A DNA stretch of 13,277 nucleotides from Candidatus Latescibacterota bacterium (GTDB lineage Bacteria; Latescibacterota; UBA2968; UBA8231): assembly GCA_022827165.1 (NCBI GenBank), contig JAJDTN010000008.1, forward strand, positions 1 through 13,277. Direction: 5' to 3'. A program made the translations under genes and the position numbers. The notes beneath the pieces are model-generated. The model made no database searches. It saw only the letters and a list, made by a program, of their open reading frames with translations, and had not been told where the DNA came from. Positions 1 to 7,176 of the stretch are shown here, piece after piece; position 1 is the first letter of the stretch; every line of letters begins with the position of its first letter.

Positions 1-259
1 GGGCGAGGACGTGCTTCTCCAGGCGCTCGGAGGCGGCCGGCTTGCCGCTGGCGTCGTAGGAGGGGCTGCGGGTGGAGATGACGTTGGCGCCGATCCCGGA
101 GTTGACCACCCGCGCCGGGGTCTCCTGGAAGTCGTTGATGAGGGCGCCGAGGACGGCGACCCAGCAGCGCTCGGGCGATGTGCTCCAGCCGCCCGCGGTG
201 GTGCTCTCGCCGAGGGCGACGAGGCAGCGGAACTCGTCGGCGCGCCAGTCCTTCTTCAC
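1..259 (-). CDS. SGNH/GDSL-family hydrolase, N-terminal 86 codons (cut by window edge)
   Basis: Reading leftward from a GTG at 259-257 gives an open frame to the window edge. The fragment has the two N-terminal blocks of SGNH hydrolases. Block I is ALGESTTAGG (residues 15-24), with S19 as the expected nucleophile in a GES rather than GDS setting. Block II is NSGIGAN (53-59), where G57 would help form the oxyanion hole. The N of block III and the catalytic Asp/His lie outside the window. Family members are esterases or carbohydrate deacetylases, and no substrate can be assigned. No signal peptide is visible, so it is probably cytoplasmic. The GTG overlaps the TGA of the upstream M19-like gene as GTGA, which fixes the start and implies translational coupling at the end of the minus-strand operon. 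Confidence 0.8.
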   Translation of the reverse strand, partial: MKKDWRADEFRCLVALGESTTAGGWSTSPERCWVAVLGALINDFQETPARVVNSGIGANVISTRSPSYDASGKPAASERLEKHVLA

Positions 260-1329
260 GCCGGCAGCACCTCGCGGAGCACGCGCAGGTAGTTGCCCCC
301 CATGATGCTCGCCGTGTCCTCCTCGGAAAAGCCGTCCTCGAGCAGGGCCTCGGTGATCCAGGGCATGACCGCCGAGTTGAAGTGTGTGCCGATGCCGACG
401 TGGGCGGCGCCCATCAGGTCGACGGCGTAGCGGATCTGCTTCAGGGTCTGCTCCATCTCTGCGTCGTCGACCGACTCGTACGGGGCGTCGCCGTATGGCC
501 TCCCGATGGGCGGCATGATGCCGAGGAGGCCCCCCTTTTCCGCCATGGCCTTCATGACCTCGTCGGAGGTGCTGCGCGGACTCGGGTCCTCCTCGAGGGC
601 GCGCGGGCCCGAGTGGGTGTCGATCACCGGTTTCGACGAGACCTCGATGGCGTCGAGGGCGCAGGGGTCGTTGGTGTGGGCCAGGTCGATGAGGATGCCG
701 CGGCGGTTCATCTCCTCGATCATGCGCACCCCGAGGGCGGTCATGCGGCCCCCGGAGCGCAGCTCGCCCGAGACGTCCCAGCCAAGCTCGCGCGTCGACT
801 GGCCGATGGTGACCATGCGCAGCCCGAGGCGGGCGAACTGGCGCAGGGCCCCCGGGCTGTCGCCGAACCAGTCGCTGCGGTTGGCCCCCATGAGCACGGC
901 GATGCGTTCGGGGTCCCTTAGCGCGCGGTCGAGGTCGGCCACGGTGCGCACCAGGATCACCTTGTCCGGATTCTCCTCGACGTTGCACAAAAAGCGGTCG
1001 AGCACCGCGAGGCAGAGCAGGGTCGGGCTGTTGATGGCGAGGCTGAGGTACATCGGCTCGCTGTCGGGGCGGCCGGGCCGAAAGGTGGGATCCTCCAACC
1101 ACTTCGGCGTGAAGTTCATCTCCGGCGGCGCGGCCCCTCCCTTGCACATGACCACCTTCAGGCCCCAGTCCCGGAACTTGGGGAAGTCGCCCCGGCAGGA
1201 GGTCTCGTCCCTCTCGCCGAGGTCGATGTCGGCGATGGTGAAACGGGGGTGGGAGAGGTTGAGGGCGAGCAAGTCGGCGATGGGGTGGCCGCGGTGAAAG
1301 CGGCGGGCGCGTTCGGAGATCGAGTTCAC
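256..1329 (-). CDS. Divergent peptidase family M19 (membrane dipeptidase-like) protein
   Basis: 357 residues from a GTG at 1329 that overlaps the preceding stop as GTGA; this is close to the usual M19 length. The C-terminal two thirds follow the family: NRRGILIDLAHTN (208-220), PVIDTHSGPRAL (234-245), PRSTSDEVMKAMAEKGGLLG (251-270), VGIGTHFNS (311-319) and GGNYLRV (344-350). H218 and H239 match the two conserved metal-binding histidines and R252 matches the substrate arginine. Known M19 enzymes also have an N-terminal HxD, a bridging Glu and an Asp in the GDFDG segment. Here those places read PIADLLALN (16-24), LMGANR (146-151) and THFNS, so those ligands seem to be missing. It may be inactive, use a different metal site, or have another reaction. 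The fold assignment is firm; dipeptidase activity is doubtful. Confidence 0.82.
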   Translation of the reverse strand: MNSISERARRFHRGHPIADLLALNLSHPRFTIADIDLGERDETSCRGDFPKFRDWGLKVVMCKGGAAPPEMNFTPKWLEDPTFRPGRPDSEPMYLSLAINSPTLLCLAVLDRFLCNVEENPDKVILVRTVADLDRALRDPERIAVLMGANRSDWFGDSPGALRQFARLGLRMVTIGQSTRELGWDVSGELRSGGRMTALGVRMIEEMNRRGILIDLAHTNDPCALDAIEVSSKPVIDTHSGPRALEEDPSPRSTSDEVMKAMAEKGGLLGIMPPIGRPYGDAPYESVDDAEMEQTLKQIRYAVDLMGAAHVGIGTHFNSAVMPWITEALLEDGFSEEDTASIMGGNYLRVLREVLPA

Positions 1330-2147
1330 AGGGCGGGACCGGGAATGCGGTTCCACTCGATCGGCGCGGCACCGCCGTCGTACTGCGGAAGCAGGTGGGC
1401 GATGCGCCGGCGCGTCTCTTCCGGCCAGGCGTCGATCATCCGCTCGGCGGCGATGTAGGACCGGATCGACTCGGGAAGCTGCTCGAAGGCGGGGAAGTAC
1501 CACAAGGTGATGACGGTGCGGCGTTCGTCGGAATCGTTGGCGTGGGCCGAGTGCAGCAGCCGCGAGTCCCCGATGACGAGGTCGCCGGCCCGCACCGGCA
1601 CGTCGACGGCTTCCTCCACGGCCTGGTACACCGGGCTGCGAGGATCCTCCATCTCCCGCAGGGCGTTCGTATGGGCGTTGGGAACCGCGTCGTGCAGGCG
1701 ATGGCGCTGAAGGTGCGATCCGGGGATCAGGCGCAGGCAGCCGTTGGCCGGGGCGGTATCGACCGTGTAGTACATCAGGAAGAGCTGCTGCGGCACCGGG
1801 TCTCCGTAGCTGACGGGGTGGTTCCAGCCCCACCAGTCCTGGTGCCAGAACAGCGGCGGGCTGTGGGCCGGCTTGCTGATGACGAACCCCGACCACCACT
1901 TCGGCCGCGGGAAGCCGAGGCGGCCCAGCGCGTCGAGGGCGGCGGAGCAGCGCACCAGCTCGGCGAAGGCGGGATCGTCGTACACGGAGATCATGCTGCC
2001 CGTCGACTTCTGCTGCTCGAAGTGCTCCGGCGGCTGCCCGTCGAGCAGAGCGTCGGAGATCCTCCGGGTCTGCTCCAGCAGCTCGCCGTCGAGGACCTGC
2101 TCGAAGAGGCAGAACCCGTCTCGCAGCAGTTTCCGGCGTTTGCTCAC
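1326..2147 (-). CDS. Phytanoyl-CoA dioxygenase (PhyH)-like Fe(II)/2-oxoglutarate oxygenase
   Basis: 273 residues from a GTG at 2147 (GTGA overlap with the stop of the mannonate-dehydratase-like gene). The 2-His-1-carboxylate iron triad is visible: H102 and D104 in FWHQDWWGW, and H199 in SRLLHSAHAN. R209 or R210 in DERRTVITLWYFP fits the 2-oxoglutarate carboxylate anchor. The stretch APANGCLRLIPGSHLQRHR (132-150) is typical of the family. Such proteins hydroxylate small molecules, and bacterial members are very diverse, so the substrate is unknown. No signal peptide, so it is probably cytoplasmic. It sits inside a run of sugar and carboxylate enzymes, which hints at an unusual substrate in that pathway. 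The C-terminal segment carries a GGAAP stretch (259-263 area) also seen in two neighbouring proteins. Confidence 0.9.
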   Translation of the reverse strand: MSKRRKLLRDGFCLFEQVLDGELLEQTRRISDALLDGQPPEHFEQQKSTGSMISVYDDPAFAELVRCSAALDALGRLGFPRPKWWSGFVISKPAHSPPLFWHQDWWGWNHPVSYGDPVPQQLFLMYYTVDTAPANGCLRLIPGSHLQRHRLHDAVPNAHTNALREMEDPRSPVYQAVEEAVDVPVRAGDLVIGDSRLLHSAHANDSDERRTVITLWYFPAFEQLPESIRSYIAAERMIDAWPEETRRRIAHLLPQYDGGAAPIEWNRIPGPAL

Positions 2148-3157
2148 CCGTACACCGTCTGAATCAGCGCCCGGATGTAACCGATGGCGTAGGCCTTGCC
2201 GTACAGGGCGCCGTACCCGTGCGGGAAGGAAGGCGTGTGGTCCATCATGTACGGCCCGTCGAAGCCGTTGTCCCGGTAGACCTCCATGGCCCGCCGCATG
2301 TCCACCTCCCCCTCGTCGAGGAAGACCTCCGTGAACCGGGGCAACTGCCCCCGCACGTTGCGGAAGTGGACCCAGCCGATCTTGCCCTGCGAGGCCATCT
2401 CGGCGATGGCGCCGTAGACCTTCTCCGGCCCCAGCAGCTCGGTCATGCAGCCCTGGCAGAACAGCATGCAGTTGGCGGGACTCGGGGCGATGTCGAAGAA
2501 GATCCTGCGGAACTGCTCCAGGGTGGAGCAGATCTGGGCCACGCCCGCCAGCGGCTCGGGGATCGGCGGGTCGTCCGGGTGCAGGGCCAGGCGCACGCCC
2601 GCCTTCTCGGCCGCGGGGACCGCCGCCGCCAGGAAGCGCTCCATGCGCTCCCACATCTGCGCCTCGTCGACCGGGGGCTCGTGGGGCTCGGGGCGGTCCG
2701 CGTCGAAGACGGCGTAGTCGAAGGTGCTGTAGCTCACACCGCCCCGGCCCGTGTCCGAGGGGGTGCGGAAGTTGCCCATGGGCTTGAAGTTCCAGCCCAC
2801 CCAGGGAATGCCGGCGCGGCCGACGCAGGCCAGCATATCGCACCAGTGGCCGATGTTCTCGTCCATCTCGGCCTCGGCGAGGGTGATCTCCTCCCAGGCG
2901 GGCATGAAGATGTTGTTCAGCTTCATGCCGCGGGCCTCCACCTTCTCCCGCGCTTGGGCCAGGGCGTCGGTGCAGTCCCTGCCGGCCCGCAGCTCCTGGG
3001 CCAGCGACGTGTTCGCCGACCCGGTGCCTCCCCGGCGGCCGGGGCGGGGCTTGCCTCCGCGCAGATCCAGGTGGATGCAGTCCACACCGATGGCGCGGAA
3101 GAAGTCCAGGCGCCCGTCGTCGAGCTGGTCGATGGTGAGCTGGTCCTGGATATGCAT
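2144..3157 (-). CDS. Mannonate dehydratase (UxuA)-like sugar-acid dehydratase/isomerase
   Basis: 337 residues from an ATG at 3157, which shares one base with the TGA of the upstream amidohydrolase gene (TGATG). UxuA-type signatures run through the protein: GWNFKPMGNFRT (121-132), LALHPDDPP (190-198), FCQGC (233-237), WVHFRNVRG (262-270), DEGEVDM (281-287) and YMMDHTPSF (303-311). H193, a Cys of the FCQGC segment, H264 and D306 fit the metal site of this TIM-barrel family. UxuA converts D-mannonate to 2-keto-3-deoxy-D-gluconate in hexuronate breakdown. This protein is clearly shorter than the E. coli enzyme (394 residues), as in many non-enterobacterial relatives, and may act on a related sugar acid. 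Its place in an operon headed by an oligogalacturonate-lyase-like protein supports a uronate role. No gene symbol is given because orthology is not certain. Confidence 0.85.
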   Translation of the reverse strand: MHIQDQLTIDQLDDGRLDFFRAIGVDCIHLDLRGGKPRPGRRGGTGSANTSLAQELRAGRDCTDALAQAREKVEARGMKLNNIFMPAWEEITLAEAEMDENIGHWCDMLACVGRAGIPWVGWNFKPMGNFRTPSDTGRGGVSYSTFDYAVFDADRPEPHEPPVDEAQMWERMERFLAAAVPAAEKAGVRLALHPDDPPIPEPLAGVAQICSTLEQFRRIFFDIAPSPANCMLFCQGCMTELLGPEKVYGAIAEMASQGKIGWVHFRNVRGQLPRFTEVFLDEGEVDMRRAMEVYRDNGFDGPYMMDHTPSFPHGYGALYGKAYAIGYIRALIQTVYG

Positions 3158-4128
3158 CAGAGGCCGAAGAGGGCGTGGGCGTTGCCGCCGAAGATCCTGT
3201 CCTTCTCGTCGCCGGGAATCTCCAACTCCTCAACCAGCCGGCTCAGCACCTGGATCTCCACCCACGGGTGGTCGCTGGCGAAGAGCAGGCGGCTGCTGCC
3301 GGCGAAGTCGTACGCCAGTTGCAGCGCCAGCGGCGAGGGGGAGACGATGTCGAGGTAGACGCGGTCGTAGTAGGCGCCCACGGGCTGGCTGATGTTCTCC
3401 CGGCCGCGGCCCATGGTGCCGGTCTGGTGCTCGACCCGCCCCCACAGGTAGGGCAGCACCCCGCCGCAGTGGGGCTGCACCACCTTGAGCCGGGGATGGC
3501 GCTCGAGGACGCCGCCGAGGATCAGCCGCAGGGTGGCGAAGCTCTGGTGCACCATGAGGCCCGCCATGGGGATCATGGAGTACTGCTTGATGGCGCCGCC
3601 CCAGGTGGGGACGCTGGGATGCAGGACCACGGGGACGCCCAGCTCGGCGATGCGCGCGTAGAGCGGGTCCAGGGCCGGGGCGTCCACCGCGCCGCCGGCG
3701 ATGTGCGAGTAGAGCATGACCCCCCGATGGCCGAGGGTGACGACGGCGCGCTCCAGCTCGGCCAGGGCCTCTGCCGGGTCCTGCCAGGGGAGGCAGGCAA
3801 GGCCGACGAGGCGGTCGGGATGGCTCGCCGCCGCTTCGGCCAGGGCGTCGTTGGCGGCGCGGGCGGCGGGCACGGCCAGCTCCGCCGCCAGGTTCTCCGG
3901 CCCCGGCATGTTGACGCTGATGGCGCTCACGTCGACGCGGGCCGAGTCCATGTCGCGCAGCTTGCGCCCGATGCTGTATGCCTCGGCCTCCATGACGAAG
4001 GTCTGGGCGTCGCCGTAGGTGAGGACGTAGCGGCCGCCCTCGATCACGGTCCGCGGCCACTCGGGATTCCCCGCCAGCACTTCCGCGTACCCGGCGGGGA
4101 AGACGTGGGTCTGGCAGTCTACGCGCAC
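3157..4128 (-). CDS. Amidohydrolase family 2 (ACMSD-like) metal-dependent hydrolase/decarboxylase
   Basis: 323 residues from a GTG at 4128, overlapping the 3' end of the aldo/keto reductase gene by 10 bases. No other start lies near the conserved N-terminal DCQTHVFP. The TIM-barrel pattern of PF04909-type amidohydrolases is clear: DCQTHVFP (4-11), VVLHPS (167-172, H170), VVQPHCGG (216-223, H220) and LLFASDHPW (281-289, D286), followed by a NAHALFGL end. The first position of the classic HxH pair is Q6, leaving H8. Variation at this position is known in the family. Relatives decarboxylate aromatic acids or hydrolyse lactones such as sugar-acid lactones. With the neighbouring aldo/keto reductase (a possible sugar dehydrogenase) and the mannonate-dehydratase-like protein, a lactonase step is attractive but only inferred. 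Confidence 0.87.
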   Translation of the reverse strand: MRVDCQTHVFPAGYAEVLAGNPEWPRTVIEGGRYVLTYGDAQTFVMEAEAYSIGRKLRDMDSARVDVSAISVNMPGPENLAAELAVPAARAANDALAEAAASHPDRLVGLACLPWQDPAEALAELERAVVTLGHRGVMLYSHIAGGAVDAPALDPLYARIAELGVPVVLHPSVPTWGGAIKQYSMIPMAGLMVHQSFATLRLILGGVLERHPRLKVVQPHCGGVLPYLWGRVEHQTGTMGRGRENISQPVGAYYDRVYLDIVSPSPLALQLAYDFAGSSRLLFASDHPWVEIQVLSRLVEELEIPGDEKDRIFGGNAHALFGL

Positions 4129-5051
4129 GCCGCCAGCTCCTGGAGCTGCGCCGGCGACTTGACCCCCGCCACCACCGACGTGACCCCCTCCCGGGAGAGC
4201 AGCCAGCGGAGGGCGTAGCAGGTCGGCGGGACACCGGCGGCGGCGGCCTCGTCGTGGAAAGGCTCCAGCTCCTGGTAGGGGATGTCGCCCTCGTCGATCC
4301 AGGCCGACTCCGAGGCGCGGCTGCCGGCGGGGGGCGCGCTGTCTCGCCGGTACTTGCCGCTCAGCAGGCCTCCCGCCAGCGGCCGGTAGGGGGTGATGGC
4401 GATGCCGGCCCGCTGACAGACGGGCAGGTACCCGGACTCGAGATCCCGCTCCAGCCAGTTGTACTGGGGCTGGGCCATCACCGGCGGCGGGGCGGCACCG
4501 CCGCGGCACAGGCTCAGCATCGTCTCGATCTGGTCCGCGTCGAAGTTGGAGAACCCCCAGTGGCGCACCTTGCCGGCGGTGATCAGCCGGTCGACGGCGG
4601 CGAGGGTCTCCTCCAGCGGCGTCTCCGCGTCGGCGATGTGCAGCAGGTAGTAGTCCACGTAGTCGGTCTGCAGGCGCCGCAGGCTGGCGTCGATCTGCTG
4701 CTCCACGTGAGCGGCACCCAGCCCGGTCCCGGAGTAGTCGGCGCCGGCGGGATGGTCTCCGGCGGGGCCGCTGCCGACGGGGTTGCCCACCTTGGTGGTG
4801 ATCCAGGCCCGGTCCCGCCGCCCGCGCAGGGCCTCGCCGAGGATCGCCTCGGCCACACCGCCGGGCGAGCCCAGGAAGCGGTCGTAGCCCTCGTAGATGT
4901 CGGCCGTGTCGAAGAGGTTGACCCCCAGGTCGAGGGCCGCGTGCACCAGGTCGATGGCGTCCGCCCGCGGCACGGGCCGGCCGAAGAGCATGGTCCCCAG
5001 GGTGATCACCGACACGCCCTCCGGCATGCCCGCCATCGGTCGCCGCTCCAT
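4119..5051 (-). CDS. Aldo/keto reductase
   Basis: 310 residues from an ATG at 5051, preceded on the minus strand by a purine-rich ribosome site (GAGAGGAG, about seven bases upstream; plus-strand 5057-5065). The AKR catalytic tetrad is intact: D48 and Y53 in NLFDTADIYEG, K87 in WITTKVGN, and H138 in YYLLHIAD. GFSNFDADQIE (166-176) and ITPYRPLAGGLLSGKYRR (219-236) are the usual cofactor-site and late-barrel segments. NADP(H) dependence is expected from the family. It probably interconverts a sugar aldehyde and alcohol, or oxidises an aldose, in the cytoplasm; the exact substrate is unknown. The segment RGGAAPPP (183-190) replaces a variable loop and matches a GGAAPP stretch in the M19-like protein. 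It starts 31 bases after the methyltransferase stop. Confidence 0.92.
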   Translation of the reverse strand: MERRPMAGMPEGVSVITLGTMLFGRPVPRADAIDLVHAALDLGVNLFDTADIYEGYDRFLGSPGGVAEAILGEALRGRRDRAWITTKVGNPVGSGPAGDHPAGADYSGTGLGAAHVEQQIDASLRRLQTDYVDYYLLHIADAETPLEETLAAVDRLITAGKVRHWGFSNFDADQIETMLSLCRGGAAPPPVMAQPQYNWLERDLESGYLPVCQRAGIAITPYRPLAGGLLSGKYRRDSAPPAGSRASESAWIDEGDIPYQELEPFHDEAAAAGVPPTCYALRWLLSREGVTSVVAGVKSPAQLQELAACA

Positions 5052-5082
5052 TGATCGCTCCTCTCGGGTTGGAGTCGCCCGG

Positions 5083-5784
5083 CTACAGCCGCCCGGCGCT
5101 CGAGTTCTGTTCCGAGCCCGGCGACCCGGTCTCGCCCCTGACGGCAAGCAAGATCGGGTGGATCTCCTCGTCCGCCTCGGCGCCGGCAAAGCCGCCGCCC
5201 ACCACGCCTTCCCGCTCGATCCGGAATCCCGTCTCGGCCAGCAACCGCCGGTACCTCTCGGGGCCGAAGTTGCTCCAGTACATGGTCTGCCCGAAGAAGC
5301 CGTCTTCCGTGTATCCGGGGCCGTCGTCCTTGGCGGCGACGGTGACCAGCAGGAGTCCGCCCGGCCGCAGCCATCGGGCGAACCGCCGGAAGAGGTCCGG
5401 GTGGTCCTCTCTCGGCACGTGGAAGATGGCGTAGAAGCTGACGATCGCATCGAAGCCGCCGGCAGGGAACTCGATCTCCGTGGCGTCGCCGGTGACGATC
5501 CTGGCGGCCGGGACGTTTCTCCTGGCCAGGGCGGTCATCTTCGAGGAGATGTCGATGCCGGTCACGCGGAAGGAGGCCGCCAGCTGCCGCGCCACCGGAA
5601 CACCGGCGCCGCAGCCGACGTCGAGGATCCTCGAACCGGCCGTCAGGCGCCCGGTGATCCAGCCCAGCTCGGGGCCGGCCTTGGCGCGCCGCTGTCCGGC
5701 ATATGCATCGGCGCAGCGGTCATAGGCGGTTCGGACCAGCTCGCGGTAGTCGGTGCCGGGATCGGCGGCGATCTCGAAGGGCAT
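5083..5784 (-). CDS. Class I SAM-dependent methyltransferase
   Basis: 233 residues, ATG at 5784. The Rossmann-fold methyltransferase motifs are in order: motif I ILDVGCGAGVPVA (53-65), the acidic end of strand 2 at VTGIDIS (74-80), VTGDATEIEFP (97-107), FDAIVSFYAIFHVP (111-124) and the post-motif LRPGGLLLVTVA (139-150). This is the small-molecule methyltransferase type. The last ~15 residues are low in order-promoting residues and probably a flexible tail. The acceptor cannot be told from sequence. The gene lies between the lyase-like protein (32-base gap) and the aldo/keto reductase (31-base gap), so it is part of the operon. A methyl-esterified or O-methylated sugar intermediate is one possible link, but there is no direct evidence. 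The ribosome site is weak. Confidence 0.9.
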   Translation of the reverse strand: MPFEIAADPGTDYRELVRTAYDRCADAYAGQRRAKAGPELGWITGRLTAGSRILDVGCGAGVPVARQLAASFRVTGIDISSKMTALARRNVPAARIVTGDATEIEFPAGGFDAIVSFYAIFHVPREDHPDLFRRFARWLRPGGLLLVTVAAKDDGPGYTEDGFFGQTMYWSNFGPERYRRLLAETGFRIEREGVVGGGFAGAEADEEIHPILLAVRGETGSPGSEQNSSAGRL

Positions 5785-5816
5785 GGGTCACCCGGGCCGC
5801 GCCGGCGGCGGCAGCG

Positions 5817-7118
5817 TCAGGCGAACCAGCGGGGCCAGACGGCCTCGGCCACGAAGACCTGCGACTGCGTCCGGTCCCCCGAGGCATAGACGATCCAGCG
5901 GCCGTCCGGCGAGAACGAGGGATGGGGATGGACATGGGCCCACTGCGTGCCGTGGCGCACCAGGGGCCTCACTTCGAGGAAGGCGCCGCGCTTCTGGAAG
6001 ACGCCGATCCAGGCGCCCGATCCCAGCCAGTGGTAGTCGTGGTTCTCCGGGAGGGGGGGACAGCCCTCGGGATCGACCTCCTCTAGGCGCCGCGCCTCGT
6101 CCCGGCGCCCCTCGAACCACAGGAATCCCGGGTCGGCGCAGTCGCCCGCCCACAGGTCGCCGGCCTTGTTGCGCTGGAAGTGCAGCGGCGGCTGACCGGG
6201 GAACAGCCAGCGGCGCGCCGTCCCGGTCCGCAGGTCGGCGTCGAGCATGAAGCCGAGGTACTCGCCCTTGCGGCTGACGAACCCCTTCCACAGGTCGGCC
6301 AGGGGCATGCCGTCGCGCTCGTACCCGGAGTACTGGTAGAGGAGCATCTCGGCGTGGGCGTCCGGGGCCGGGTAGTAGTGGTTGATGAACTCCCAGGGCT
6401 GCTGGTTGAAGAGGGGCCGGGGGTGGCGGCGCGCCGCCAGGACGTCGGTGTCGCACTCGAGGGCCCAGGCGGTCTTGAAGCCCGCCGGCGGCAGCCGGGT
6501 ATAGCTGCCCCACCAGACGTAGGAGGGGTCGTCGCGGCTGATGAAGAGATGGCTGTCGGCGGCCACCGGCGCCTCCGTCGAGGGCCCCTCGTAGACCACG
6601 GCCTGCTCGCCCCGCTCCGCGTCGCACAGGACGACGCGGTTCTCGCTGCCGAGGCGGAAGGAGGTCTCCGGCCGGGTCTCGGCGACCACCCGCTCCGGCC
6701 GGGCGCTGAGCACGAGATAGCGCCCGCAGGAGGAGACATCCTCCAGCCCCGGCCGTCCGCAGCCCGGCAGGCGGCCGGCCACCGGCTCGTCGGCCAGCGT
6801 CTCCGCGTCCACGGCCCGCACCTCGTCGCCGCAGGCGTAGTAGACCCGGCCAAGGTCCGGCACCGCGGCGAAGTTGCCGACGTCGACCGGGGCGTCGGTG
6901 AGCTGGACGATCTTCCCCGAGTCGATCTCCACCTTGTAGATCTGCCGCACGCCGCTGCGGTCGGAGTAGAAGACCAGACTGTCGCCGATGAACTGCTCGT
7001 AGTTGTAGTAGGCGTTGACGTTGGCGCAGGCCGCGCTGGTGAGCTGGATGGCGCGGACGCCGGTCTCCGGCTGGGTGAACTCGCGCCTCTCCGATGGAAG
7101 GATGTCTCCGCGTGCCAT
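5817..7118 (-). CDS. Oligogalacturonate lyase-like (PL22-type) beta-propeller protein
   Basis: 433 residues from the ATG at 7118. A longer frame from 7154 exists, but it would run over the promoter-like box and adds no conserved sequence. The protein shows propeller blades such as DSLVFYSDRSGVRQIYKVE (46-64) and the C-terminal segment HGTQWAHVHPHPSFSPDGRW (389-408). Its QxxHxH pattern (Q392, H395, H397) matches the Mn-site pattern of family PL22 oligogalacturonate lyases. H247 in EFINHYYP is a candidate for a further ligand or the catalytic His. PL22 enzymes cleave unsaturated digalacturonate from pectin-derived oligosaccharides in the cytoplasm, and no signal peptide is seen here. This is the first gene of the minus-strand operon. 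The exact glycan may differ from pectin; the fold call is much surer than the substrate. Confidence 0.82.
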   Translation of the reverse strand: MARGDILPSERREFTQPETGVRAIQLTSAACANVNAYYNYEQFIGDSLVFYSDRSGVRQIYKVEIDSGKIVQLTDAPVDVGNFAAVPDLGRVYYACGDEVRAVDAETLADEPVAGRLPGCGRPGLEDVSSCGRYLVLSARPERVVAETRPETSFRLGSENRVVLCDAERGEQAVVYEGPSTEAPVAADSHLFISRDDPSYVWWGSYTRLPPAGFKTAWALECDTDVLAARRHPRPLFNQQPWEFINHYYPAPDAHAEMLLYQYSGYERDGMPLADLWKGFVSRKGEYLGFMLDADLRTGTARRWLFPGQPPLHFQRNKAGDLWAGDCADPGFLWFEGRRDEARRLEEVDPEGCPPLPENHDYHWLGSGAWIGVFQKRGAFLEVRPLVRHGTQWAHVHPHPSFSPDGRWIVYASGDRTQSQVFVAEAVWPRWFA

Positions 7119-7125
7119 GGGGGCC

Positions 7126-7154
7126 CAAGATAGGGCCGTCGATCCACCGGACAA
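7126..7154 (-). promoter_or_regulatory. Candidate promoter of the minus-strand operon, leaderless type
   Basis: On the minus strand a -35-like TTGTCC (7154-7149) is followed after 16 bases by a -10-like TATCTT (7132-7127). Only eight bases separate TATCTT from the ATG at 7118, so the transcript would begin at or next to the start codon. No Shine-Dalgarno sequence precedes this ATG, which agrees with a leaderless mRNA. The box is one arm of an inverted repeat shared with the sulfatase side. Prediction only. Confidence 0.45.
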
Positions 7155-7157
7155 ACC

Positions 7158-7168
7158 GCCCTACCTTG
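7158..7168 (+). promoter_or_regulatory. Candidate -10 box of the sulfatase gene; right arm of a divergent inverted repeat
   Basis: GCCCTACCTTG (7158-7168) is the reverse complement, with one mismatch in 11, of CAAGATAGGGC at 7126-7136. Read toward the sulfatase it gives TACCTT (7162-7167) ending nine bases before the ATG at 7177, mirroring TATCTT and the ATG on the other strand. No good -35 sequence or ribosome site is seen. It could instead be half of a regulator's dyad operator with arms 21 bases apart. Confidence 0.4.
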
Positions 7169-7176
7169 ACCGGGCC

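Noticed and set aside
2219..3358. Plus-strand frames opposite the UxuA-like and amidohydrolase genes
   Set aside because: His/Val/Gly-rich mirror translations of conserved minus-strand genes; no ribosome sites or family motifs.
7101..7154. Upstream ATG at 7154 as the start of the lyase-like protein
   Set aside because: It would place codons over the promoter-like box and adds 12 residues with no conserved feature; the ATG at 7118 fits better.
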